This document shows positions 1 to 5,751 of a stretch of DNA of 7,714 bases, one piece after another (the first letter of the stretch is position 1; the number at the start of each line of letters is the position of its first letter). The stretch is from Thiotrichales bacterium. GTDB lineage: Bacteria > Pseudomonadota > Gammaproteobacteria > UWMA-0217. The stretch is from contig JANTGD010000163.1 of assembly GCA_024763135.1 (NCBI GenBank), positions 1-7,714 of the forward strand, written 5' to 3'. The translations under genes and the position numbers were made by a program. Below the pieces are notes generated by a model. The model was not told the origin of the DNA and searched no databases. It worked only from the letters and a program-made list of their open reading frames with translations.

Positions 1-41
1 GTGCGAAAATAACGCCGAGATGGGGCAAAAGATGAATACGC

Positions 42-119
42 TGAGTCGTTACTTTTTTTATGCTCACAGAGCTTCACCGAGCATGCCGATAATGTCACGA
101 CTCAACTTCTTAGCTGAGT
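42..119 (+). repeat. Overlapping inverted repeats upstream of yjdM
   Basis: TGAGTCGT (42-49) is perfectly complementary to ACGACTCA (97-104). The ACTCA of that second arm (100-104) is also complementary to TGAGT (115-119), so the two stems cannot form together. A small GCTC/GAGC hairpin (62-65/69-72) lies inside the larger loop, just after a T-run ending near 59. The set lies just before the yjdM start. It could be a leader or the end of an upstream transcript, but the yjdM -10 candidate lies after it, so it may not be in the yjdM mRNA at all. The pairing is seen directly; any role is inference. Confidence 0.35.
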
Positions 120-124
120 TCTTG

Positions 125-130
125 TATAGT
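125..130 (+). promoter_or_regulatory. Possible -10 box for yjdM
   Basis: TATAGT matches the sigma-70 -10 consensus at five of six positions and lies 28 bases before the yjdM ATG. No good -35 hexamer is found 16-18 bases upstream, so the call rests on the -10 and its position only. Confidence 0.25.
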
Positions 131-158
131 CCGGCGTTTCCAATTGAAAGGATCAGTC

Positions 159-497
159 ATGAGCGAATTACCCAACTGCCCGGCATGCGGTTCAACCTAT
201 ACCTACGAAGATGGACTGAACTACGTCTGCCCGGAATGCGGACATGAATGGTCGCAGCAAGCCACCGCCGAGGTGAGCGAAACGCGGGTCTACAAAGATG
301 CCAATGGTAATCTGCTACAGGATGGTGACACGGTTACCGTGATAAAAGATCTAAAAGTAAAAGGCGCCTCTGCAGTCATCAAGGTGGGCACCAAAGTAAA
401 AAACATCCGCCTGGTCGATGCAGACCACGACATCGACTGCAAAATCCCCGGAATTGGCGCAATGCAACTCAAATCGGAATTCGTCAGAAAAGCATAG
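159..497 (+). CDS. yjdM: YjdM (PhnA-like) zinc-ribbon protein
   Basis: The product is 112 aa, almost the length of E. coli YjdM (about 111 aa), and aligns with it end to end from memory. An N-terminal zinc ribbon has Cys pairs CPAC (C7, C10) and CPEC (C24, C27). The C-terminal domain (about 44-112) carries the family blocks KDANGN, DLKVKG, VGTKVKNIRLV and the closing LKSEFV. ATG 159 is chosen because GAAAGGA (145-151) is a well-spaced ribosome binding site and the protein then begins MSELPNCPAC as in the family; an in-frame TTG at 144 would overlap that site. The protein is probably cytoplasmic, with no signal peptide or membrane segment. The family was once called PhnA and linked to alkylphosphonate use, but that link is not supported for E. 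coli, and the true role is unknown. No phosphonate genes are nearby. The family assignment is firm; the function is open. Confidence 0.93.
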   Translation: MSELPNCPACGSTYTYEDGLNYVCPECGHEWSQQATAEVSETRVYKDANGNLLQDGDTVTVIKDLKVKGASAVIKVGTKVKNIRLVDADHDIDCKIPGIGAMQLKSEFVRKA

Positions 498-664
498 GCC
501 GTAAAATCAAAGGCATCAGACGCTAATGAGCTTACGCTTTTAACGACAGCCCAGCGCTGACTAAGACCATTCATCGTCAAGCCTCATTCAGCGCGTCTGT
601 GGTGCATGGATCCGAGGCGCGCAGGCGCAGAGATCGCCGTGCGATGTCAAGCCGGCGAACCAGC

Positions 665-689
665 GTCTGTGGGTGCTCACAGACCCACA
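665..689 (+). repeat. Two mutually exclusive hairpins
   Basis: GTCTGTG (665-671) pairs with CACAGAC (678-684) around a 6-nt loop. TGTGGGT (668-674) pairs with ACCCACA (683-689) around an 8-nt loop. Both stems are 7 bp and perfect, and they share bases, so only one can form at a time. Confidence 0.5.
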
Positions 690-719
690 CCCAGGGACGG
701 CCCCAGATATTCCAGCTCG

Positions 720-789
720 GTGTTGCGCGGCTTGTGGACTGGCCCTTCGGGAGCCCTGCAAATGGCCCAATATAGTGTTGCGTTGCTTG
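720..789 (+). repeat. 15-bp direct repeat, 55-bp period
   Basis: GTGTTGCGCGGCTTG (720-734) recurs as GTGTTGCGTTGCTTG (775-789), 13 of 15 identical. The second copy lies inside the loop of the long hairpin at 741-853, so the region shows duplication as well as inverted symmetry. Confidence 0.55.
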
Positions 790-863
790 GAAAGGACCGG
801 GCCATTCCCGGCGCAGTGCGCCTTGTCTTGGGCCATTTGCGGGGCTCTGGGCCTTACTTTTTT
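741..863 (+). ncRNA. Candidate structured RNA: long hairpin plus T-tract
   Basis: Bases 752-770 pair with 828-846 as a continuous 19-bp stem on the + strand transcript, with one G-U wobble (757/841). An outer GGCCC/GGGCC stem (741-745/849-853) extends it. TTAC and six T (858-863) follow immediately, as after an intrinsic terminator. The 57-nt loop folds further: CCGGG/CCCGG (797-801/807-811) and GCGC/GCGC (811-814/818-821). The wobble is a C-A mismatch on the - strand and the T-tract is on +, so both favour a + transcript. No promoter was identified. It could be a small RNA, a repeat-derived hairpin, or a large terminator for yjdM, although a 57-nt loop is unusual for a simple terminator. Confidence 0.35.
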
Positions 864-968
864 CCCGCATGGCCCACTAACCACGCTTTGCCCTGTAACC
901 ACAGGGGCGCTTTGGGGAAGGCGTTAGGCTGGCGTGTTTTAGCACCTGTTCCCTCCGTTTGCTCTTAA

Positions 969-1106
969 CAGGTTGTTGAAAAACTCTCAGCTGGCACGAT
1001 CCAGCGTTAATTGTGGCTCAAAATGCTCAGTTACTGCGTGTAAACTGCGCTTTTTCTCCAGATTTTGCCTTGTCTCGCACTCACCTGAGCGTTTTTCAAC
1101 AGCCTG
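969..1106. mobile_element. MITE-like element, 138 bp
   Basis: The ends are inverted repeats of 22 bp with 20 identical positions: 969-990 (CAGGTTGTTGAAAAAC...) against the reverse complement of 1085-1106 (CAGGCTGTTGAAAAAC...). There is room for only 94 bp between them, no transposase frame, and no coding signal, so this is a non-autonomous element or internally deleted insertion-sequence remnant. Ends of the CAGGNTGTTGAAAAA type are common among proteobacterial insertion sequences; I do not assign a family. The flanks (TTAA on the left, CTAG on the right) do not make a clean target duplication, so the copy may be old or partly rearranged. It lies 109 bp past the aceE stop. Confidence 0.6.
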
Positions 1107-1215
1107 CTAGGCGGTTCACTCCGCAACTCTCACGATGGTCGTGCCTGAAGGCGTCGAATCGTTGGATTACGAGTCTTCCTCTTACTCACCCCTGCAAGCA
1201 CTTCACTTTCCGAGA

Positions 1216-3879
1216 TTACGCATGCAATGGATTGGGTTTTTCACTATCGATGTGATAGCGCTCAAGGGCGGCAGTGACTTTTGAACGAGGGACTTCGCCG
1301 AGCCGCGCTAGCTCCATAAGTGCTGCAATCGTGATGTAATAACGATTGACTTCAAAATGTTTTCGCAATTGTGCACGCGAATCCGAGCGGCCAAAACCAT
1401 CAGTACCCAATACCCGATAAGAACCGGGAATCAAACCGCGCACCTGCTCCGCATAGTTCTTCATATAATCAGTGGCTGCTACAAATGGTCCTTTGCTGCC
1501 CTCGAGCACTTGGGTCAAATATGGCACGCGCTGGTCGGCTTCCGGATGCAGCATGTTCCAACGTTCACAATCCTGTCCTTCGCGCGTCAGTTCGTTGAAG
1601 CTGGTAACGCTCCAAACGTCTGCGGCAATTTCCCAGTCCTCCTGGAGTAACTGAGCGGCCGCAAGCACTTCTCGAAAAATCGCGCCGGAACCCAGCAGTT
1701 GCACACGGCGCTCGCCGGACGCCCCTTGCTTAAAGCGGTAAATACCTTTGAGAATGCCTTCCTCGGCACCTTCTGGCAGAGCAGGATGATGATAGTTTTC
1801 ATTCATAACCGAGATATAATAGAAAACGTTTTCCTGCTTATTGAACATGCGCCGCATGCCATCCTGAATAATCACAGCCAATTCATAGGCATAGGTGGGA
1901 TCGTAACTCACGCAGCTGGGAATGGTATTGGCCAAAATGTGTCCATGCCCGTCCTGGTGCTGCAAGCCTTCCCCCGCCAGGGTTGTCCGCCCAGCAGTAC
2001 CACCAACCAGGAACCCGCGTGCACTTTGATCCCCCGCCGCCCAGGCCAGATCTCCCACCCGCTGAAATCCAAACATTGAATAGTAAATATAGAATGGGAT
2101 CATGTTCACATGATGGGTACTGTAGGCCGTCGATGCAGCAATCCAGGAGCACATCGCGCCTGCCTCATTGATGCCTTCTTCCAGAATCTGACCCGACAGA
2201 TCCTCCTTATAAAACATCACCTGATCCTTGTCCTGAGGGGTATATAGCTGCCCCACAGAGGAGTAGATGCCTAACTGCCGGAACATCCCTTCCATGCCGA
2301 AGGTGCGCGCTTCATCCGGGACGATGGGCACAATATTTTTGCCAATTTTCTTGTTACGCGTCAGCAGCGTCAGCAACCTTACGAAAGCCATCGTGGTAGA
2401 CATCTCACGGTCACCCGTATCCTGCAGCAGACCATCAAACTCCGCTAGCTCCGGCACCTCCAATGGGGCTGCGAGTTGGCTACGTTGCGGTAAAAATCCA
2501 CCGAGTTCTTTGCGCCGCTCACAAAGATATTGGGTTTCCTCACTATCATCTGCGGGACGGTAGTACTTGGCCTCGGCAGCCTCTTCATCACTCAGGGGGA
2601 TATTGAAGCGATTTTTCATTTCAACCATGCTGTCCGCACCCAATTTTTTCTGCTGGTGCGCCACCATCCGACCTTCACCCGCCTGTCCCATACCATAGCC
2701 TTTGACTGTCTTGGCGAGTATGACCGTAGGTCGGCCTTCACACTTGACCGCCTCGCTATAGGCCGCGAAGACCTTGTGTGGATCGTGTCCGCCCCGATTG
2801 AGGCGCCAGATGTCCTCATCGGACATTTTGGAAACCATTTCTTTGAGTTCGGGGTACTTACCGAAAAAGTGCTCGCGCACGTACGCACCATCCTTGGCTT
2901 TGTAATTCTGGTAATCGCCGTCTACGGCTTCCATCATGCGCTGCCGCAACAGTCCGTCGTGATCACGCGCCAATAGCTTGTCCCAGTAGGAGCCCCAGAT
3001 CACTTTGATCACGTTCCAGCCCACACCACGGAACACCGCTTCGAGTTCTTGGATAATTTTGCCATTACCCCGCACCGGACCATCTAAGCGTTGAAGATTA
3101 CAGTTCACAACCCAGGTCAGATTGTCGAGTTTTTCCCTGGCCGCCAACGAAATCGCACCCAGCGTTTCCGGCTCGTCCACCTCGCCATCCCCGAGAAATG
3201 CCCAAACATGCCGATCTTCGGTATGCGCCAGTCCACGGTGCTGCATGTACTTCATGAAACGAGCCTGGTAAATCGACATAATCGGCCCAAGCCCCATTGA
3301 AACAGTGGGGAACTGCCAAAACTCCGGCATCAACCAAGGGTGAGGATAGGACGACAGCCCATTCCCATCGACTTCTTGGCGGAAATGCTCCAAATCTTCT
3401 TCGGTCAAGCGCCCTTCCATAAAAGCGCGGGCATAAATCCCTGGAGCAGAATGCCCCTGAAAGAAAATCAGATCGCCTCCATGCTCTGGGGTTGGCGCGC
3501 GCCAGAAATGATTGAAACCCACGTCATACAGGGTCGCAGCCGAAGCAAAGGAAGCAATATGGCCGCCGAGTTCACTATTGCGACGATTGGCGCGTACAAC
3601 CATCGCTGCAGCATTCCACCGAATATATGAGCGTAATCGAGACTCAACGGCCTGATCGCCAGGGATAGGCACTTCGAGATGCGGGGGAATGGTATTCACA
3701 TAGGCGGTATTTGGGGAGTATGGCAGGTTGGCGCCAGAGCGGCGTGCGTAGTCAATCAATTGTTCCAACAGAAAATGAGCGCGCTCATGGCCCTCATGCT
3801 CAATGACCGCTGCAAGCGCATCGAGCCAATCCTGGGTTTCTTCGGTATCGACGTCGGTCTGTTTGATCACCGCATTCAT
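1216..3879 (-). CDS. aceE: Pyruvate dehydrogenase E1 component, homodimeric
   Basis: This is the E1 subunit of the pyruvate dehydrogenase complex. It decarboxylates pyruvate with thiamine diphosphate (TPP) and reductively acetylates the lipoyl group of E2 (AceF), in the cytoplasm. At 887 aa it equals E. coli AceE and aligns along its whole length with a one-residue offset. Visible features: the N-terminal E2-binding stretch (about 1-55); GGH (H107) and QGH (H143) near the active site; the TPP/Mg motif GDGE at 230-233 ending in N259 and N261 (NCNLQRLDG); the mobile-loop H408 (GEGRMVAH); E572 (GINEAG), which activates TPP; and H641 (LQHQDGH). All catalytic residues known from E. coli are kept. 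The start is ATG 3879, with AGAGGA (3891-3886) six bases upstream. The stop is TAA at 1218-1216. aceF and lpd, usual downstream partners, do not follow: the next 700 bp hold no gene. The gene looks intact. Confidence 0.98.
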   Translation of the reverse strand: MNAVIKQTDVDTEETQDWLDALAAVIEHEGHERAHFLLEQLIDYARRSGANLPYSPNTAYVNTIPPHLEVPIPGDQAVESRLRSYIRWNAAAMVVRANRRNSELGGHIASFASAATLYDVGFNHFWRAPTPEHGGDLIFFQGHSAPGIYARAFMEGRLTEEDLEHFRQEVDGNGLSSYPHPWLMPEFWQFPTVSMGLGPIMSIYQARFMKYMQHRGLAHTEDRHVWAFLGDGEVDEPETLGAISLAAREKLDNLTWVVNCNLQRLDGPVRGNGKIIQELEAVFRGVGWNVIKVIWGSYWDKLLARDHDGLLRQRMMEAVDGDYQNYKAKDGAYVREHFFGKYPELKEMVSKMSDEDIWRLNRGGHDPHKVFAAYSEAVKCEGRPTVILAKTVKGYGMGQAGEGRMVAHQQKKLGADSMVEMKNRFNIPLSDEEAAEAKYYRPADDSEETQYLCERRKELGGFLPQRSQLAAPLEVPELAEFDGLLQDTGDREMSTTMAFVRLLTLLTRNKKIGKNIVPIVPDEARTFGMEGMFRQLGIYSSVGQLYTPQDKDQVMFYKEDLSGQILEEGINEAGAMCSWIAASTAYSTHHVNMIPFYIYYSMFGFQRVGDLAWAAGDQSARGFLVGGTAGRTTLAGEGLQHQDGHGHILANTIPSCVSYDPTYAYELAVIIQDGMRRMFNKQENVFYYISVMNENYHHPALPEGAEEGILKGIYRFKQGASGERRVQLLGSGAIFREVLAAAQLLQEDWEIAADVWSVTSFNELTREGQDCERWNMLHPEADQRVPYLTQVLEGSKGPFVAATDYMKNYAEQVRGLIPGSYRVLGTDGFGRSDSRAQLRKHFEVNRYYITIAALMELARLGEVPRSKVTAALERYHIDSEKPNPLHA

Positions 3880-4037
3880 GCTTCATCCTCTTCTATTCGG
3901 CAAACCCTCAGGTCACAGACCCTCGCCCCGAGCATGATCGGTACCGGGGTTGTGCCTGAAGAAATGCCCCTGCTGCCAGGGGAAATGTCGTATTACTCGT
4001 GTGGATCTGTCCTGAGACAGTATGTATGTGGGCAAAG
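3880..4037 (-). promoter_or_regulatory. Structured aceE 5' leader
   Basis: Between the proposed promoter and aceE the transcript can form three hairpins. CTGTC/GACAG (4007-4011/4016-4020) has a 4-nt loop. CCCCTG/CAGGGG (3967-3972/3977-3982) has a 4-nt loop. A larger two-part stem has TCAGG and CACA (3908-3912, 3914-3917) pairing with TGTG and CCTGA (3951-3954, 3955-3959) across one bulged T, and an inner CCCCG/CGGGG (3926-3930/3945-3949). The last hairpin ends about 16 bases before the ribosome binding site. This could be a post-transcriptional control region; I do not match it to a known RNA class. Confidence 0.4.
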
Positions 4038-4043
4038 GCGCTG

Positions 4044-4052
4044 ATTGTAGCA
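4044..4052 (-). promoter_or_regulatory. Probable aceE promoter (extended -10)
   Basis: Read on the - strand this is TGC-TACAAT: a -10 hexamer matching five of six consensus bases with the TGn extension. The -35 region is poor, as extended -10 promoters allow. The predicted start near 4037 gives a leader of about 158 nt. An ATTGGT half-site (4085-4080 on -) lies about 30 bp further upstream. It resembles one half of a PdhR operator (ATTGGTnnnACCAAT), but the other half is not conserved. Confidence 0.4.
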
Positions 4053-4435
4053 AAGAGCTGCGCGATTGTGCGCATTCCTACCAATGAAGTCACCCCATGA
4101 CGCTCCCCACACCACCGGGAGCATCCAATAGGCAGCATTCTCAGCCATCCGCTCATCCGCGTCTTTAACACCCAAACTGGAGGAGACTGTCGCAAGACGT
4201 CTGTTTGGCCCGATGGCTGCATTGCGGCGCTGCGCACCTCGCGACGATCGATTTGCAAGACCTTGGTGAGCTTAGTAGAAGACTCTCGCGGCGCTTTAGA
4301 CCAGCCTCTCGGGGCGCGCTTGCACTTGCGTACCCTATGAACAGCGTCGCGCTGGTATCTGTGCTGACAGAAGATTCGGCGCCGACAGGTCCCGGTAGCA
4401 AAACTGTTTCCTATCGTTCGTGCATTCCGATATGC
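4053..4435. other. Intergenic region between divergent aceE and rnt
   Basis: About 380 bp with no gene I can support. A frame on - (4175-3993, TTG start) has some protein-like composition but no ribosome binding site and no recognised family, and it overlaps the aceE promoter. A GCTCCC/GGGAGC hairpin (4102-4107/4117-4122) has no T-tract. No convincing rnt promoter was found: TATCGT (4413-4418) and CTGACA (4366-4371) are isolated partial matches without partners at the right spacing. Confidence 0.5.
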
Positions 4436-4454
4436 TTGGTCGATGCAAGACCAA
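4436..4454 (+). repeat. Inverted repeat enclosing the rnt start codon
   Basis: TTGGTC (4436-4441) and GACCAA (4449-4454) are perfect inverted arms around a 7-base loop, GATGCAA, which contains the rnt ATG (4443-4445). In the mRNA this is a 6-bp hairpin presenting the start codon in its loop. In DNA it is a possible operator. Confidence 0.5.
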
Positions 4455-5063
4455 TATGACTTTTATCCCATCGGCGATCGGTTTCGCAGCTTTCTCCCGG
4501 TCGTCATTGATGTTGAAACCGGTGGCTTCAATCATCAGACCGATGCTTTGCTGCAGATTGCGGCGGTATTCCTCAAAATGGACGAACGCGGATTATTAAC
4601 CCGCGACTTCACACTATCTCATCATGTCGAGCCATTTCCAGGTGCAAACCTCGAACCCGCCTCTCTGCAGGTCAATGGCATTGATCCTTATCATCCCTTA
4701 CGTCTGGCAATCCCTGAAGCCGACGCATTGGCTGAAATTTTCAGCGTGGTGCGCAAAGAGATTAAAAACAACGCCTGTTCGCGCGCAATTCTCGTCGGCC
4801 ACAATGCCGCGTTCGACTTGAATTTTCTCAACGCCGCGATTGCACGTACAGGTATCAAGCGCAACCCCTTCCACCAGTTCAGCAGTTTCGATACGGTGAC
4901 TTTAGCCGGAATGGCCTATGGGCAAACCGTGCTGTCGCGTGCTGCCCAGGCCGCCAAACTTGGTTGGGATTCCAGTGAAGCCCACTCTGCGATCTACGAT
5001 GCCGAAAAAACCGCCGATCTTTTTTGCACCATTATCAACCGTTGGGAAATGCAGCGACGCTGA
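4443..5063 (+). CDS. rnt: Ribonuclease T (DEDDh 3'-5' exoribonuclease)
   Basis: RNase T trims the 3' ends of tRNA precursors, 5S and 23S rRNA, and helps turn over the tRNA CCA end. It acts as a cytoplasmic dimer. The 206-aa product has the DEDDh exonuclease motifs at the E. coli positions: D23 and E25 (VIDVETGGF), D125 (VGHNAAFD), and H181 with D186 (HSAIYD). Substrate-stacking phenylalanines F29, F124 and F146 are present. Positions 73 and 77, where E. coli has Glu and Phe, are Ala and Val. The C-terminus ends at NRWEMQRR, about nine residues shorter than E. coli. ATG 4443 is chosen because it places D23 in the family register, although no Shine-Dalgarno sequence is visible upstream; the codon sits in a hairpin loop. 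The gene converges on grxD with a 10-bp gap. rnt and grxD are also near neighbours in other gammaproteobacteria. Confidence 0.96.
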   Translation: MQDQYDFYPIGDRFRSFLPVVIDVETGGFNHQTDALLQIAAVFLKMDERGLLTRDFTLSHHVEPFPGANLEPASLQVNGIDPYHPLRLAIPEADALAEIFSVVRKEIKNNACSRAILVGHNAAFDLNFLNAAIARTGIKRNPFHQFSSFDTVTLAGMAYGQTVLSRAAQAAKLGWDSSEAHSAIYDAEKTADLFCTIINRWEMQRR

Positions 5064-5078
5064 GCGCTGCAGCTCAGC
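5059..5078. terminator. Shared hairpin over the rnt and grxD stop codons
   Basis: GCTGAGC (5059-5065) pairs with GCTCAGC (5072-5078) around a 6-nt loop. The left arm contains the rnt TGA and the right arm contains the grxD TGA on the other strand. The stem is symmetric and could act on both convergent transcripts, but no T-tract follows on either side, so it is not a standard intrinsic terminator. It may instead protect 3' ends or rely on Rho. Confidence 0.4.
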
Positions 5079-5403
5079 CCTCCGCCTTGCTGGCTGCCGC
5101 TTCCTGCATCATTTTCTGCAACTCACCGCGCTCAGCCAGTTCCAGCGTAATATCACAACCGCCGACTAACTCCCCGTTGATATAGATCTGTGGGAAAGTG
5201 GGCCAGTTAGCAAAGCGGGGCAAATTTTCGAAAACTTCCTGATCCATCAACACATTGACATAGGCAAACTCAACGCCCGCTGATTTCAGTGCTTCAGCAG
5301 CACGGCTGGAAAATCCGCACATCGGCATCTGCGGCGTGCCTTTCATGTAGATGATCACAGGATTCGATTCGACCTGGTCTTTTATACGTTCCAATACATC
5401 CAT
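5074..5403 (-). CDS. grxD: Monothiol glutaredoxin, CGFS type (Grx4)
   Basis: Grx4-type glutaredoxins bind and transfer [2Fe-2S] clusters with glutathione, often with BolA-family partners, in the cytoplasm. The 109-aa product is a single glutaredoxin domain: K21, the CGFS active site at 29-32, WPTFPQ at 67-72 with the cis-proline P71, and GGCDI at 81-85, all glutathione or cluster contacts. It aligns with E. coli GrxD (115 aa) throughout and lacks only a few C-terminal residues. The start ATG 5403 has AGAGGT (5416-5411) seven bases upstream. It is transcribed alone, toward rnt. A weak promoter candidate lies upstream (TTGAAT, 17 bases, TAGCAT on -, about 5461-5433), with four of six matches in each box. 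Confidence 0.97.
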   Translation of the reverse strand: MDVLERIKDQVESNPVIIYMKGTPQMPMCGFSSRAAEALKSAGVEFAYVNVLMDQEVFENLPRFANWPTFPQIYINGELVGGCDITLELAERGELQKMMQEAAASKAEG

Positions 5404-5751
5404 CTCGTTAACCTCTGTTGTGTAACATGTCAGATGCTATTTATTCACAATTAGTCATTCAAAGTCCAGTAATGCCATTGCCCGCAGTATGGGAAAACGC
5501 CATTTTGACTAGCCCCCTCTGAGCTGCACAATATACGATCGCCAGCGTGCTAAAGCAGCGTCAGAAGACTCGAGATTGAGTCAAAAATCGGCTCAGGCTC
5601 TTCATGTATTGCAGGAACACCCCGCATTTTTAGTGCCGAACTTCGCTTTAATCTGCACTCACCGTACTCTTCTGAACAATGTATGAACATCTACCTTCTG
5701 CACCACTGCCGGTGGTGAGCTTTAAGCGCAGTGTTACTCATATGAGTCTCG
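5404..5751. other. Intergenic region between asnO-like gene and grxD
   Basis: This 348-bp stretch has no gene I can support. It serves as the 3' end of the amidotransferase transcript and the upstream region of grxD. Next to the amidotransferase stop is a perfect 12-bp palindrome, ACTCATATGAGT (5736-5747). Beyond it CACCAC/GTGGTG (5701-5706/5712-5717) and the alternative CACTGC/GCAGTG (5704-5709/5728-5733) can form stems. None has a T-tract on the - strand, so no intrinsic terminator is called. On + there is an isolated TTGACT (5506-5511) without a properly spaced -10. Confidence 0.5.

Larger units (their letters stand above)
498..968. other. Gene-free, repeat-dense block after yjdM
   Basis: No open frame here gives a recognisable protein. 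The longest frames (near 577-902 on - and 606-968 on +) are rich in Arg, Pro, Gly and Trp, overlap each other on both strands, and lack good ribosome binding sites. From about 590 the sequence is visibly more GC-rich than the yjdM end. It is full of short repeats: GCGTCTGTGG occurs at 593-602 and 663-672, a CCCTGT/ACAGGG hairpin sits at 891-906, and ACCTGTT/AACAGGT pair at 944-950/967-973. Larger structures are listed separately. It may be a structured RNA, a decayed repeat, or both. No clear terminator was found directly after yjdM; GCGCTGA and TCAGCGC (near 555 and 587) could pair, but no T-tract follows. Confidence 0.6.

Noticed and set aside
159..497. Naming the first gene phosphonoacetate hydrolase or phosphonate-use phnA
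   Set aside because: The zinc-ribbon YjdM family is unrelated to phosphonoacetate hydrolase, and no phosphonate genes are nearby.
577..968. Overlapping open frames of 84-120 codons on both strands in the GC-rich block
   Set aside because: They overlap on opposite strands, lack ribosome binding sites, have atypical composition, and the underlying DNA is explained by inverted and direct repeats.
2530..2976. A 148-codon + frame antisense to aceE
   Set aside because: A shadow of the highly constrained aceE coding sequence, with no family match and no initiation signal.
4080..4094. PdhR operator upstream of aceE
   Set aside because: Only one half, ATTGGT, matches; the opposing ACCAAT half is missing.
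3993..4175. A 60-codon frame on - with somewhat protein-like composition upstream of aceE
   Set aside because: TTG start, no Shine-Dalgarno, no recognised family, and it overlaps the best aceE promoter. An alternative frame over 3908-4258 is no better.
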